Shown here piece by piece: positions 35,601 to 46,169 of a DNA stretch of 64,000 nucleotides. The notes below the pieces were generated by a model that was not told the origin of the DNA, searched no databases, and saw only the letters and a program-made list of their open reading frames with translations. The position numbers were made by a program, and so were the translations under genes. The stretch lies in NCBI GenBank assembly GCA_038049695.1, contig CP142455.1, positions 27,317,501 to 27,381,500 of the forward strand. The letters are read 5' to 3'. The DNA comes from Cinnamomum chago (Eukaryota > Streptophyta > Magnoliopsida > Laurales > Lauraceae). The stretch's first letter is position 1; every line of letters begins with the position of its first letter.

Positions 35601-36261
35601 TCATCAGCACCTCTCTAACCTCCTCAAGGATCTCTCTCACAGCCTTGCTGTGCGAGACTCCCTCAGATGGAGAGACTCCCCAGAGGGTAAGCTCAACATG
35701 AGCTCTGCGTGGCAGCTTATCAGACACTCCGCCCTGCCTCTCCCCTGGCCCAAGTTCATATGGAACAAACTCTCTCCCCAGAGAGTTAACTGTTTTGGAT
35801 GGCGGTTGATGCTCAACAAAATCCCAACAGAATCTTGGTTGAAGCGGTTGGGTTTTTCTCTTGCTTCAAGATGCATTCTATGCTGTGCTGCAGAAGACAC
35901 CTTGGGCCATCTCTTCTTCTCCTGTGACTTTGCAGTGGCAACTTGGTTCTGGTTCTTTCAAGTAGCAGGTGCTCCTCCCCAGCTGAATTTCTCTGCTTCA
36001 TCCATCTGGAGGATCCTCTCCAAGGATAGTGATGCCAAAGGTCTTCATTTCATGGCAGCCATCTTCATCTCTGTCCTGTATCATCTTTGGAAGGTTCGAA
36101 ATGAGACCATCTTCAATAACCATAGGCTCTCTCTCCTCTCCATGCAAGCTCGCCTATCTGAAGCTATTTCCTTCTCTCTGTTGCAGATCACGTCTCCTTT
36201 TGTCAATCACCACCTCAGTGCACTCTTTAGATCCATGCACTTAGCTCCTAAGTCTGGTTAG
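32647..36261 (+). CDS. LINE ORF2: endonuclease and reverse transcriptase
   Basis: 1204 codons without a stop. Start ATG 32647 lies in ATGTTAA, overlapping the ORF1 stop. The N-terminal AP-type endonuclease has WNCRGI, SEPM, GDFNAT and SDHSPI (first 230 residues). The reverse transcriptase follows with NSSPGPDGFNGAFF, IPKSSSPTSLTDFRPLSL, HQAAFIKGRNI, LDISKDFDKLNW, LRQGDPLSPYLF and YADDILLF. A zinc-binding RVT domain near the C-terminus has FIWNKLSPQRVNCFGWRL and CILCCAAEDTLGHLFFSC. Motif A reads KDFD where KAFD is usual; the catalytic aspartates are present. It would nick target DNA and copy LINE RNA in place. Confidence 0.95.
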   Translation: MLKVFYWNCRGIANCPTQRSLANMIRNHSPDIIFISEPMTSPSPAISLSWSRFGFDSFHSNGSSSPLPPNLWCLSKSTHHLSITVKDFSSQHLTMLLHNNSSGVSTAITGVYGSTNPSLRKDLWAVLIDSSTSSLPWCFIGDFNATLSHADKLSICPPTASSLKAFQTAVLQAGLLETKFVRNRFTWSNNRQGSSYVAARLDRALVNSSWLSHYRDPFTLHLPRISSDHSPILLTHHTQGPCSTPPFKFENKWLSHPTFLATVKSSWDLPIAGDPQFTLANKLRALKQTLRQWSKSTYGNLIQNIKAAEAKVLDCQQLHDSAPSDTSSASLFSAKAELHDALSAHEIHWKQRSRIQWLKEGDQNTKFFHLAAKARSSFNSIHQLSIDGSITEDQATIQSHAVEFFSNLFKPQDSLVMPSLFQVSSPKVSASENALLTAVPSPDEIKVAVFSLNKNSSPGPDGFNGAFFTASWSIIGQSVIAAVQHFFLSKRIHRATNTFFLALIPKSSSPTSLTDFRPLSLLNFSYKILTKILSTRLAAIIPKLISPHQAAFIKGRNIQQHSALAFELFQKLNSKFNKGSICLKLDISKDFDKLNWTFLFTALLFFNFSETWISLIKECICTSKGSVLLNRMPHGFFSSSCGLRQGDPLSPYLFILAEEILSLNLSNLLKQGLLLPLSKVPATPCHLLYADDILLFLKGATSSVLILQDLLESYQAASGQSFNLQKSQLFLGKCSLRRKRRISSILDIPVASTHLKYLGTPICFGTPKRIHFLPLLDAVQTKLTAWKAKTLSFAGRLILIKHVISSLPIHLAAVIPLPASICKEIERLMRHFLWSGNALSHKLNYVSWATVTLPKAEGGLGIRKLSEINSASFLKLGWQAATSQTLWSSWFKNMYFKFRPIWSSDNSSYGSCIWKKIKHLAPLLHQGSFWVVGNGQDINVWHDSWSAGVPISACFPGLHFPRDHRLSSLFQAGSWTIPEVLPVAVHQHLSNLLKDLSHSLAVRDSLRWRDSPEGKLNMSSAWQLIRHSALPLPWPKFIWNKLSPQRVNCFGWRLMLNKIPTESWLKRLGFSLASRCILCCAAEDTLGHLFFSCDFAVATWFWFFQVAGAPPQLNFSASSIWRILSKDSDAKGLHFMAAIFISVLYHLWKVRNETIFNNHRLSLLSMQARLSEAISFSLLQITSPFVNHHLSALFRSMHLAPKSG

Positions 36262-36438
36262 AAGAGGCTCAGGTTCTCTGCTTCTTAGCTTCTCTTGGTG
36301 TTTTTTCTCTTTTTTTATTTTCTCTTCTTGGTCTGGTCCTTTTGGGGGTCAATTATTGACCTTTGTATTCTTATTTCTTTTCCCTCTTTCTTCTATAATA
36401 CATTTACCCTTTAGCAAAAAAAATGGTGAATACAGGTT

Positions 36439-38362
36439 TTGGTGAATGCCATTACACATTTACATGTTTGTGTTTTTCTTGTGTGGGTGGGAAGTTGCAG
36501 GGGTTGTTCAATGTTCAGTATCTTTTGTTTTTCCCTCATATGCTTAAAATACATTAGTGAATCTGATCAAGTCAATTATATCCATCAGTCAACTTTGGTG
36601 CAATGTGTAATCCCTTTTTTCAAGTACTCTACAACCATAGTAAAGAAGGGAAAGAAGACAAGCTAGACCCAAGGAGATTATATTTTTCCACCATCTATGC
36701 AGATTTCTTAAAATCATCAAAGCCTTGTCCCAGTTATGTTCTGGTCGGCTACATGAATTAAGTTTCTATATTCTGATCTATCTCCTGGAATGTTTTCTCA
36801 AAATTCATGTTTGGGTTCCAACAAAAGTTCTATGCTCCATGTCAACACACCTAACGAAACCCTCCTCCTCAATCCAAACTTGGGGCCAGCAATTAAAACT
36901 AGCGAAGTTTATTTCATTGACTATAAAAAATTCCTTGTCACTCTCTCCAGCTCATTATAGCATTGCAAGAAGCTAACAAAGCCAAGAGACTGTGCATTAG
37001 GATGAATGGATAACCGCTCATACACACTGGATAAGAATCACATGGCCTGAAAACAATAAAAGTCTGCCCTTACTTACCGCAATTACCCTCTTTCAGACTA
37101 AATCTAACAAAACTATCTTAAGTTAAATAAAATTATGAAAAATATAAAACAATTATGAAATCTGTTAAATGATCTAAACAACCCTAAAGTTATGGATTGA
37201 TTCAGATATATGAGAAAGTCCAAAGACCATAAAACTCACATCATATATCCAGGGAAAAAAAAACAAAAAAATTCAGTCAAAAGCGCCAACTGCCAATCAT
37301 AGAAATAATAGGTGATCTTTTAACTTCTTATTTACTTATAGTTTTCAGTGCTTTCAACAGTTCTTGTGTTACACCTCTCCATTTCCATTTCCTTTCCTTG
37401 AGAGAACTTAGAATCTCATGGAAAAAAATCTGCTGCAACAATGAGGCTTTATAGCCACTTCCAATTTCTCTGCACATGCTTCTCTAATTCGTTACAATTG
37501 GTTATCATAGAGTGGAGGATACCAAGATCACCATATATTTGCTTCATAAACAAGAGTATAACAGAGTCTACCACTATCTTCTGAAGCTTAAGGTTAATAA
37601 AAACGTTCAATAGAAAAATGTATGGACAAGCATAGATTTCAATATCACATTTAAATACAACAGTATGAATTTTGAATATCACATTTAAGTACAACAGTAA
37701 AAAGCTTGGAACCAATTTATTGCAAAACAGGAGCAGACCTTTTTCATAAAAAATGGAAATAAATCACTCTTTAATAAATAAATAAAAAAAGTTGACAGCA
37801 GGAGCTCCAAACATCATAAAATCAGAGAAAACCATAACACCAAGAACTACATAAAAAAAGGAATGAAAAAATTAATAACATACCACTCTTTCCAACTACG
37901 CCAACGATCAGAAGTAATTTGTCAGCTCTTGAAATTTTTTTCATGGTAATAGCCAAAATATAATCGTAGCCTGAGTCTTGTACACCATCCCAATAGTCAA
38001 ATTTAGTTAGTGGTTGCATGTGCGATTGTTCCGCAGGCCATAAAGATCATAGAACAGCCACACAATTGAATTTCCACAGAAAGTGTCTCATATATCCTGA
38101 AGCCAATAGCAGCCAATGCAGGCATCACCCTTGGATACCAAAGAGATCAAGAAAATACGACCATCTAGCATAAGCAATCCTCAATGTAGAAGAAGGTGAC
38201 TAACATCCTCCTCTGCAGCAAGCAAGTACACATGATCCAACCATTTACCAAAAATAATCCTTCCCACACTACCTTCAGCCGGACAACTTTCCATAACTAC
38301 CAAATGATACCAAGATTCACTCATGGACGACACCAGTTCCAAGTTCCAACCTCAGTCAGATG
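36439..38362. other. CACTA 2 interior right of the LINE, no gene identified
   Basis: AT-rich sequence. A minus-strand frame at 37715-37449 (IYGDLGILHSMITNCNELEK) and another at 38019-37822 look slightly exon-like but match nothing I can name. A 20-bp direct repeat ATACAGGGAGCAACCCTTTA occurs at about 38364 and 38412, just before the 172-bp repeat array. Confidence 0.4.
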
Positions 38363-38432
38363 TTATACAGGGAGCAACCCTTTACTTCTGAATCACCTGC
38401 CTCAATGGACTACGATACAGGGAGCAACCCTT

Positions 38433-39035
38433 TACCCGGGGGTCCGGAACGCGAATCGGCGACCGGAAAAATCGGGGACCGGCATGGACGGTTCGTACGG
38501 GGGTAGAGTAACCTGTAGGAACTGACGGCTCGCAGATTGGACTCACGGTTAGGGAATTAGAGCCGAAAACCGACTCTTTTCCAACACTTAGGCTCGAAAA
38601 CGGCCCGCCGGGGGTCTGGAAAGCGAATCGGCGACCGAAAAAATCAGGGACCGGCACGGACGGTTCGCACGGGGGTAGAGTAACCTGTAGGAACTGACGG
38701 CTCGCAGATTGGACTCACGGTTAGGGAATTAGAGCCGGAACTGACTCTTTTCCAACACTTAGGCTCGAAAACGGCCCCCCGGGGGCCCGGAACAGGAATC
38801 AGCCACCGGAAATTTCGGGGACCGGCACGGGTGGTTCGCTCGGGGGGTAGAGTAACATGTAGGAACTGACGGCTCGCAAATTGGACTCACGGTTAGGGAA
38901 CTAGAGCCGAAAACCGACTCTTTTCCAACACTTAGGCTCGAAAACGGCCCCCCAGGGGTCCGGAACGGGAATCGGCCACCGGAAAATTCGGGGACCGGCA
39001 CGGGTGGTTCGCTCGGGGGTAGAGTAACCTGTAGG
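38433..39035. repeat. 172-bp GC-rich tandem repeat, left part
   Basis: The marker GTAGGAACTGACGGCTCGCA and its equivalents begin at 38515, 38687, 38859 and 39031, exactly 172 bp apart. Units contain GGGACCGGCACGG, GACTCACGGTTAGGGAATTAG and CCAACACTTAGGCTCGAAAACGG. The array is much richer in G and C than the surroundings and is cut by the Copia-like element at 39036. Confidence 0.95.
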
Positions 39036-39535
39036 TGTTAGGGATTTTGTATTTGCAATTTGATGGATGCATTATCATTCTAGCATCATTTGATTTACAC
39101 ACATATGCATTGATTTAAGAAATCTTGAAATCTTATTTTATACATGCATTGTTTTTAAAGAGTTGCAAAAGTATTGTTTTATGCATGTTTTGTTTTTAAT
39201 CTTGGATGCATTGGTTTTAGAATCCAAACTCTTTTGACAACCTAATTCTTTGTGTATTATATTTGGAAAATCATTTTGAGAATTTAGGTTTGAGCCTTGC
39301 ATACATTCATCCCTTTCAGAATCATTTTTGTATGCATTGTAATGTGAAAAGAGTTTTTAGAAATCAAGGAAGCCTTTGGTTTTAAAAGTTTTGAATCATT
39401 TTAGGCTTTTTATGTTTCATGTTTTAAAACTCTTAGAATGATTTAAAACATGTTTTTAAAGCTTGATTTAGTGACAAAAGTTCCCCAGGAAAAAACCCTT
39501 CAATATGCAATTTTTGGGAATTTTGGTCCCAGGAT

Positions 39536-39746
39536 GTTGACCAGGAGGTCAACCTAGTGGTCAACCCGCAGTGTAGCAGGTCGACCGGCCAAGAGGACCC
39601 GATTGACCGGCCACACTGCAGGATGGCCAGTTTCCTGAAGCACCAACGGATCTTTTTATGACCGTTGTGTGTACCCGGTCGACCAACCTGTTACCAGGTC
39701 GACCGGGTAGACTAGCCGTTGGACTGTTTTTAATTTCATTATAAAG
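39536..39746 (+). promoter_or_regulatory. LTR core promoter: GGTCGACC/GGTCAACC cluster and TATA box
   Basis: GGTCAACC and GGTCGACC, mostly palindromic, occur seven or more times from 39548 to 39705, and TATAAAG lies at 39740-39746. The same order is found in the LTRs at 46602 (TATA 47302-47308), 41457 (TATA 42135-42141) and, on the minus strand, 5386-7155. Spacing suggests upstream activator sites; no factor is identified. Confidence 0.55.
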
Positions 39747-40369
39747 TCCATTCTTTTCCCATCCTTTTGGGGTGTTGATTAATGATCTTTTGTGACCATT
39801 TTGGAGCCAAAGAAAGGGGAAGAAGTTGGAAAGGCTAGAGGGCTTTTTGGAAATCAAATGCTTGACTTTTTATAAGGTACGTTTTACTAATATTTTGATT
39901 TCCATTAAAATGAAATCCATGCATGCCTAAATCTTTGTATTTTCACTTATGCATGATTTCTAGAGATGTTTTGCAAACTCATTATCATCTTTGGAATATT
40001 AAGAATGGTTTGCAAACTCTCTTGACTAATTCACATGCTCTTAGACTTTAAATATTCATACAACTTGTTTAGTTCATTTCTTCAAAGTTGTGTGAATCTT
40101 TTATGTGATACTTTTTAACTTCAATCATCTTTTTCTAAGCTTTGATTTTAAAATGCATCAAGCATTCATTTAAGAGCTTCACTTTTGAAATTGATTGAAG
40201 CAGAACATTCATACACTTGTGCACACACTTTAACTTGTTTTGGTGTATGTTTGTAATTTGATTTACACTTTCATATTAGCCTATTTAAGAGGCAACATAA
40301 TTGTACTTAAATTGTATCTCTTAGAGTGATCTTTTGTGAAGACACTTTCTTAGAGAAATTTTTATTGTG

Positions 40370-40575
40370 TAAAGGTTATTGCTTAGCCTTTAAAAGCATC
40401 TTGTAAAGGTTATTGCTTAGCCTTTAAAAGCATCTTGTAAAGGTTGTTGTTGGGCCTAGAAAAACAACTTTGTAAGGGTTATTGCTTAGCCTAAAAAAGC
40501 ACATTGAGAGGTTGTTGTTTAGCCTAGAAAAACAACATTGTAAGGGTTATTGCTTAGCCTATTAAAAAGCATAAA
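40370..40575 (+). repeat. Imperfect ~33-bp tandem repeats in the LTR
   Basis: AAGGTTATTGCTTAGCC (or GGTTGTTGTTTAGCC) recurs about six times with A-rich joints. The block is present in all four LTRs at the same relative place and lies downstream of the TATA box, so it would be transcribed. Confidence 0.85.
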
Positions 40576-40793
40576 TAGTGGAAATCTGGTGGGGTGATTG
40601 GATCACAAGCCGGTAGTGGACATAGGCATTGAGGCCGAACCACTATAAACCTTTGTGTTGTGGTGCTTGCTTTTGTGGTGATTGTGTATATTAGCTTCCG
40701 CATATTGTTTGATTAATCATCACATGTGACTAGTTTATGTTAAGAAGTTAAAATTGGTCTTAATTGGTCATATTTGTAGCACACCCTATTCAC

Positions 40794-40830
40794 GCCCCCC
40801 CCCCCCCCCCCCCCCGCCCCTCCCTCTAGG
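40794..40830 (+). repeat. Poly-C run near the LTR 3' end
   Basis: About 20 uninterrupted Cs, then GCCCCTCCCTCTAGGG. Shorter runs occupy the same site in the other three LTR copies (43190-43211, 48353-48366, and G run 5408-5416 on the opposite strand). Confidence 0.9.
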
Positions 40831-40854
40831 GTTAGGATCCCAAGGACTTTCAAT

Positions 40855-40866
40855 TGGTATCAGAGC
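40855..40866 (+). promoter_or_regulatory. Primer binding site of the Copia-like element
   Basis: TGGTATCAGAGC starts two bases after the LTR and is complementary to the 3' end of plant initiator tRNA-Met, the standard primer of Copia elements. Confidence 0.95.
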
Positions 40867-40950
40867 CAAGTGCTCTATATTAGGATCAAGTGTTTGGAAC
40901 TCTTGATTAGGTGTAAAAACCTAGAGTCAAAACCCTAGAGTTGTCCTTAC

Positions 40951-43900
40951 ATGAAAATCATTAGGATGGATTCTACTATGATAGATAGTTTAGATTCTTG
41001 TGTACATTCTTCTAGACCCCTCATTTTTCCTTCTATTGGAGATTCAAACCCTCAATTAAATGAATCTCAATTTGATTCAAAAGAGGAAGAAAATGATTAT
41101 AATGAAGAAGATCTTCAACAAGCCTATGAAGAATTATACACATTTTTTCTAGAACTTAATAAGAAAAACAATAAATTAAGAGAAGAATCTAAAAGACTAA
41201 GCAAAGAGCTAGTCTCTTCTAAAGATGAACTTAGAGAGAAAGAAGAAGTAATAAATTGTGTAGAATCTAAGTTCATGATCTCTTTAAATAACCTATCTAA
41301 CATTCAAGATGAACTAAAAGAATTAAAGATGGGTTATGATAATGTCAATAAGGAAAATTTAAATCTAAGAGATCAAATAAAAAGGCAAGACAAAGACTTT
41401 ATCAATTTAGAAGCCAAGTTGATTAAAAGTAAGTTAAAAACAAAAGAACTTGGATCTGTTAGGAATTTTGTATTTGCAATTTGATGGATGCATTTTCACT
41501 TTAGCATCATTTGAATTCTCACACTTGCATTGTTTTAGAAAACCTTGAAATCTGGTTTTATACATGCATAGCTTTTAAGTTTTGCAAAAGTATTGTTTTA
41601 TGCATGTTTTGTTTTTATACTTGGATGCATTGATTTTAGAATACAAACTGTTTTGAAAACCTAATTTCTTTGTGCATTACTTTTGGAAAATCATATTTAG
41701 AATTTAGGTTTGTACCTTGCATACATTCATCACTTTCAGAATCATTTTTGTATGCATTGTAATGTGAAAAGAGTTTTTAGAAATCAAGCAAGCCTTTGGT
41801 TTTAAAAGTTTTGAATCATTTTAGGCTTTTTATGTTTCATGTTTTAAAACTCTTAGAATGATTTAAAACATGTTTTTAAAGCTTGATTTAGTGACCAAAA
41901 AGTTTCCCCAAGAAAAACTGTGAAATATGCAAAAATTGGGAATTTTGGTCCTAGGGGGTTAACCATGGGGTTAACCCGGTGGTCAACCCGCAGTGTACCC
42001 GGTTAACCGGTCACACTGCAGGGTGACCAGTTACCTGAAGCACCAACGGTCATTTTTCTTACCGTTGTGTGTACCCGGTCGACCGGCCTGTTACCAGGTT
42101 AACCGGGTAAACTAGCCGTTGGACTGTTTTCTTGTATAAAGTCCATTCTTTTCCCATCCTTTTGGGGTGTTGATTAATGATCTTTGGAGAGCATTTTGGA
42201 GCCAAAGAAATGGGAAGAAGTTGGAAAGGCTAGAGGGCTTTTTGGAAATCAAATGCTTGACTTTTTATAAGGTACATTTTACTAGTATTTTGATTTCCAT
42301 TAAAATGAAATCCATGCATGCTTAAATCTTTGTATTTTCACTTATGCATGATTTCTAGAGATGTTTTGCAAACTCGTTATCATCTTTGGAATATTAAGAA
42401 TGGTTTGCAAACTCTCTTGACTAATTACATGCTCTTAGACTTTAAATATTCATACAACTTGTTGAGTTCATTTCTTCAAAGTTGTGTGAATCTTTTATGT
42501 GATTAGTTTTAACTTCAATCATCATTTTCCAAGCTTTGATTTTAAAATGCATCAAGCATTCATTTAAGAGCTTCATAGTAGAAATTGATTGAAGTAAAGC
42601 ATTCATACACTAGTGCACACACTTTAGCTTGTTTTAAGTGTATGTTTGTAATTTGTTTTAAACTTTCATATTAGCCTATGTAGAGACAATTTAATTGTGC
42701 TTAAATTGTATCTCTTAGAGTGATCTTTTGTGAAGACACTTTCTCAGAGAAATCTTTATTTGTAAAAGGTTATTGCTTAGCCTAAGAAAAGCATTGTGTA
42801 AAGGTTATTGCGAAGCCTAAGAAAAGCATCTTGTAAAGGTTATTGCTAAGCCTAAGAAAAGCATCTTGTAAAGGTTATTGCTTCGCCTATAAAAGCACAT
42901 TGAGAGGTTGTTGTTTAGCCTAGAAAAATAACTTTGTAAGGGTTATTGCTTAGCCTAGTAAAAATCATAAATAGTGGAAATCCGGTGGGGTGATTGGATC
43001 ACAAGCCGGTAGTGGACGTAGGCATTGAGACCGAACCACTATAAACCTTGGTGTTGTGGTGCTTGCTTTTGTGGTGATTGTTTATATTTGCTTCTGCATT
43101 TTGTAAGGTAATTCATCACATGTGACTAATTTATGTTAAGAATTTAAAATTGGTCTAAATTGGTCATAGTTGTAGCACACCCTATTCACACCCCCCCCCC
43201 CCCTCCCCCCCTCTAGGGTTAGGATCGCAAGGACTTTCAGGATCTAATGTTGTTAATGAACTAAAACTTGAATTAAAACTTGCCAATGAAGAGCTAAGCA
43301 AATATAAGGAAATTGAAAATGAACTTTCAAAAATCAAAAATGAAAATTCAATCCTTATAACCAAAGTCACTCAACTTGAAGTTTACAAACAAAAGTATGA
43401 GTGCAAGTTTACCCAAAGTGAAGAAAGACTTAAAAAATTATTTAAATTGGGTAAACCTCATGGAGATAGGACGGGTCTTGGTTTTAATAAGTATACTTCA
43501 CATGACCCTAAATTCACCAACACATTTGTGAAAGGTGAGTCCTCTTTCTCTAGCACTCTTTCTCCTTTGCCCAAAACCAAATGTAATTATTGTGGCATTG
43601 AAGGGCATTTTAGGTTTGAGTGCAAACTAAGAAGAAGAAGCCATGTATCTAAACCCATCTTTGAACTCAAGAAGATAGAATCAAAATCTATGAAGGGTAA
43701 GACACTAAAAATCAAGGAAGACTCCAAAAAGATTAAACAAGTTAAATCATTTAAAATGGAGTCTCTTAAGATAGATTCTAAAAAGGTTAAACAAGTTAAA
43801 CCAAGTTTAAAAGAATCTATGAACAAAAAGCTTCTCAACCTATCTCCCTTATATAAACCCATGAAAGAACTTTTGAATAAAGTAATAAAGTTAAATGTAA

Positions 43901-44166
43901 AATTCAAAAGTCAAGTAAAGGGAGAAAATAAGAAGAAAAGAAAAGTGAATCAATCCCCAAAGAAATAAACTCACCAACATCAAAAGACTAATCACCTATC
44001 TAAGCTAAATTTAGTCAAATCTAAATATCATGGTGATAAGTTTAAATTGAAAATTTATCAAGTCAAATCTCCTTTAGTTGGTGAGAATTCCAAACTAGAC
44101 CTCAAAGTTCAACCCTCTCAAGACCTTAGGTGGATTCCAAAAGTTATTTACTTAGACAAACCTTAA
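40951..44166 (+). pseudogene. gag-like gene of the Copia-like element, split by a solo LTR
   Basis: ATG 40951 opens a frame to 41456 that is rich in Glu, Lys and Asn and predicted coiled coil (EEDLQQAYEELYTFFLELNK). Removing the solo LTR and one GGATC copy, the frame continues at 43245 without shift. Downstream are GKPHGDRTGLGF and a CCHC knuckle CNYCGIEGHFRFEC (C-x2-C-x4-H-x4-C), then a lysine-rich tail. A TAA at 43966 is followed by the same frame to 44166 (DLRWIPKVIYLDKP), so that TAA may be a later mutation. The block resembles the C-terminal Gag part of SIRE/Tork-like elements. No pol follows. Confidence 0.75.
41457..43239 (+). mobile_element. Solo LTR nested in the gag of its own family
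   Basis: TGTTAGGAATTTTG to GGACTTTCA, 1783 bp, same strand as the host element, with duplication GGATC at 41452-41456 and 43240-43244. It is more diverged from the two flanking LTRs than they are from each other, and several GGTCGACC sites have become GGTTAACC. Confidence 0.95.
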
Positions 44167-46160
44167 GGCCTTGAACCTTCTTGACCAACCTATTCTTTAT
44201 AGTTAAATCACTTTGTTGGTCTTGTTGCATTTGCATTTTGTTCCTTCTTAGTTACATTTCTTAAAATGCATTGTTTCTTTATGATCAATTGATTTTGTCT
44301 TCATGCACCATTCTAGTTACATTTCATGGTTTTCAAAATCTTTTGATTATAATTTCATCATGTTTGATTTGCTCTTTGCACACATTTAGTTATATGCCTT
44401 GCATTGCATTTCTATACATGATTAATTGATTGTGATCTTAAAAGCTTTCATAACTAGATTTTTCATGATCAATTGTTGTTGAATCATTTGTGTAGATGTC
44501 TTGGTAAGATTTTTTGAACAAATGATTTGAATCAACTTAAGTTTTCCATGGACTTCTAAGTTATACTTTTATATGGAAAATCTTTGTTGTTGAAAAATCA
44601 ATTTGTATGTGTTTCATTTAAGTTATATCTTTTAAAATACAATGTTGAAAATTGATCTTCAAAATCATTCTTTTTATACTCATTGTTGGATTTTGTTTAT
44701 CAAAATGATTTGAAGATTGGTTGAATGGAAATGCTCTATAACATCATTAGTTATAATCATCTAAGCATGTTCCATGTTCTCATTTCCTTTTCTTTTGGTT
44801 TCATTATCTTAGAAATGGAAATGTATGTTGTTTGCATCTTTGCTTATTTGTTTACATTCTTTTTATATACAAATGACTATTGGTTCCATGTATGGTTGTG
44901 ATCTTAGTAATATTTGTAGAAACCATACTAGAACCCAAATCCATCCTCTATGCCTTCTAGTCATTTCTTTTTGGATGGTTATGATGTTGATTCATGTAGA
45001 TACTCTTGGTGTCATCCTTATACATGTTTCAACTTCATAAGTAGTGATCTTAATCATATGAAACTCTTTGAAATCCATTCCTTGCATTTTTGTTGGTTGA
45101 TGGATATCTTAGTAGTTGAATTCATATGATTTTCTCACTTTGAAAATTCCATGCTTTACCAAGTCATATTCTTTTGCATTGCAATTTATCTTGTTCATCA
45201 CTATGCTCAATAGTCATATCTTTAAAAGTGATGAATATCTATTTATGATGCTTGATGGTATTTTGTGTTTGTCACATCTTTGTTCTTTATCATGTTGTCA
45301 AATTCAATTGGTTTCTATTGGTAAAATTTTCGATTGATTTGATTTCTTGTGTATGTGATAGACCATGTGTACATTGGTTTGAACTTGATAGTTATATGTT
45401 TTCATTCCATGTCACATTCCATTAGCATCATAATGTTCATGATTGCCACCTCCCTTGCTCATATAGGTATATCTCATGACCACCATGTTTATGTGTTCAT
45501 AATATTGGTTGGTTATTAGTTGAGGTTGACTTCATGCTTGAATTTCATTTCACTCATCTTGCACATGATAGTCATATTTATTGATTGAATGAAATGATTT
45601 CAAAACTTACATAGCATATGATTTTCATAATTAAATTATTTAATGCTATGTTTAGTAAACCCCATTGCATCATGGATAGCTCTAATTTGGATTTATCTTA
45701 ATAGTTATATTCTTTATAACTCCATTTTAGAGTGATTGATTTAATAGTCTTATCCTTAAATCTCAATTGGTACTCTTTGTTTTTCCAATTGATATCCATG
45801 ATTGCTTCTCTCATTAGACCTTGCTTTCTTTTGGTAATTTGATCATATTGTGCTCTATAGTTAAATGGATCTAATCCTTCTCTTGAAGTTGACCCTCAAT
45901 TGGTTAAACCATCTTCTCCTTGCACCAAATAGTTACATCTTTGTCAAAATTTTGACAAAAGGAGAGAATGGACTGAGGGGGAGAGTAAACCTTCATAGGA
46001 AGCATTAGTTTTGATCAAATTCACCCTTGAATTGACTTTGAACCCTTAGAGACTACTTCCATACATGATAGCCTGTTATGTGTTTCATTTTTTATTTCTT
46101 TTGTTAACAGGTGCTACTAAAGGTATTTTCCTTGTTTCATGTGTGTAGGCACCTTTGCAA
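44167..46160 (+). other. Non-coding spacer of the Copia-like element
   Basis: About 2 kb of T-rich sequence in the place of pol, with no coding frame. The motif TAGTTAYAT or TAGTCATAT recurs some sixteen times at uneven 50-200 bp intervals (for example 44250, 44312, 44387, 45208, 45388, 45568, 45700, 45929). Confidence 0.6.
45940..45959. repeat. Perfect 20-bp palindrome
   Basis: TTTGTCAAAATTTTGACAAA, followed at once by an AGGAGAGAATGG purine-rich stretch. It may be a protein-binding site or RNA hairpin near the 3' end of the element. Confidence 0.8.
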
Positions 46161-46169
46161 TTTAATGGC

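Larger units (their letters stand above)
30623..36421 (+). mobile_element. Full-length L1-type LINE
   Basis: Bounded by a perfect 17-bp duplication and ending in a poly-A stretch after TTTACCCTTTAGC. It holds ORF1 and an uninterrupted ORF2 in the standard plant L1 order. The 5' leader is only about 50 bp before the first ATG. The perfect duplication and open ORF2 point to a young insertion. It lies inside CACTA element 2. Confidence 0.95.
39036..40852 (+). mobile_element. 5' LTR of the Copia-like element
   Basis: TGTTAGGGATTTTG to GGACTTTCA. It has a cluster of GGTCGACC/GGTCAACC motifs (39536-39710), a TATA box at 39740-39746, a repeat block (40370-40575) and a long C run (40794-40823) before the end. 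Confidence 0.95.

Noticed and set aside
37822-38019. Minus-strand LLLIVGVVGKS resembling a Rab-type P-loop followed by a GTATGT donor
   Set aside because: Too short and too altered (GVVGKS instead of GDSGVGKS) to claim a captured GTPase exon; worth a search but not annotated.
38382-39001. Similar minus-strand frames with SLTVSPICEPSVPT
   Set aside because: They are translations of the 172-bp tandem repeat; 172 is not a multiple of three and no frame spans the array.
40855-40866. tRNA-Met-like 12-mer
   Set aside because: It is the retrotransposon primer binding site, not a tRNA gene; no cloverleaf surrounds it.
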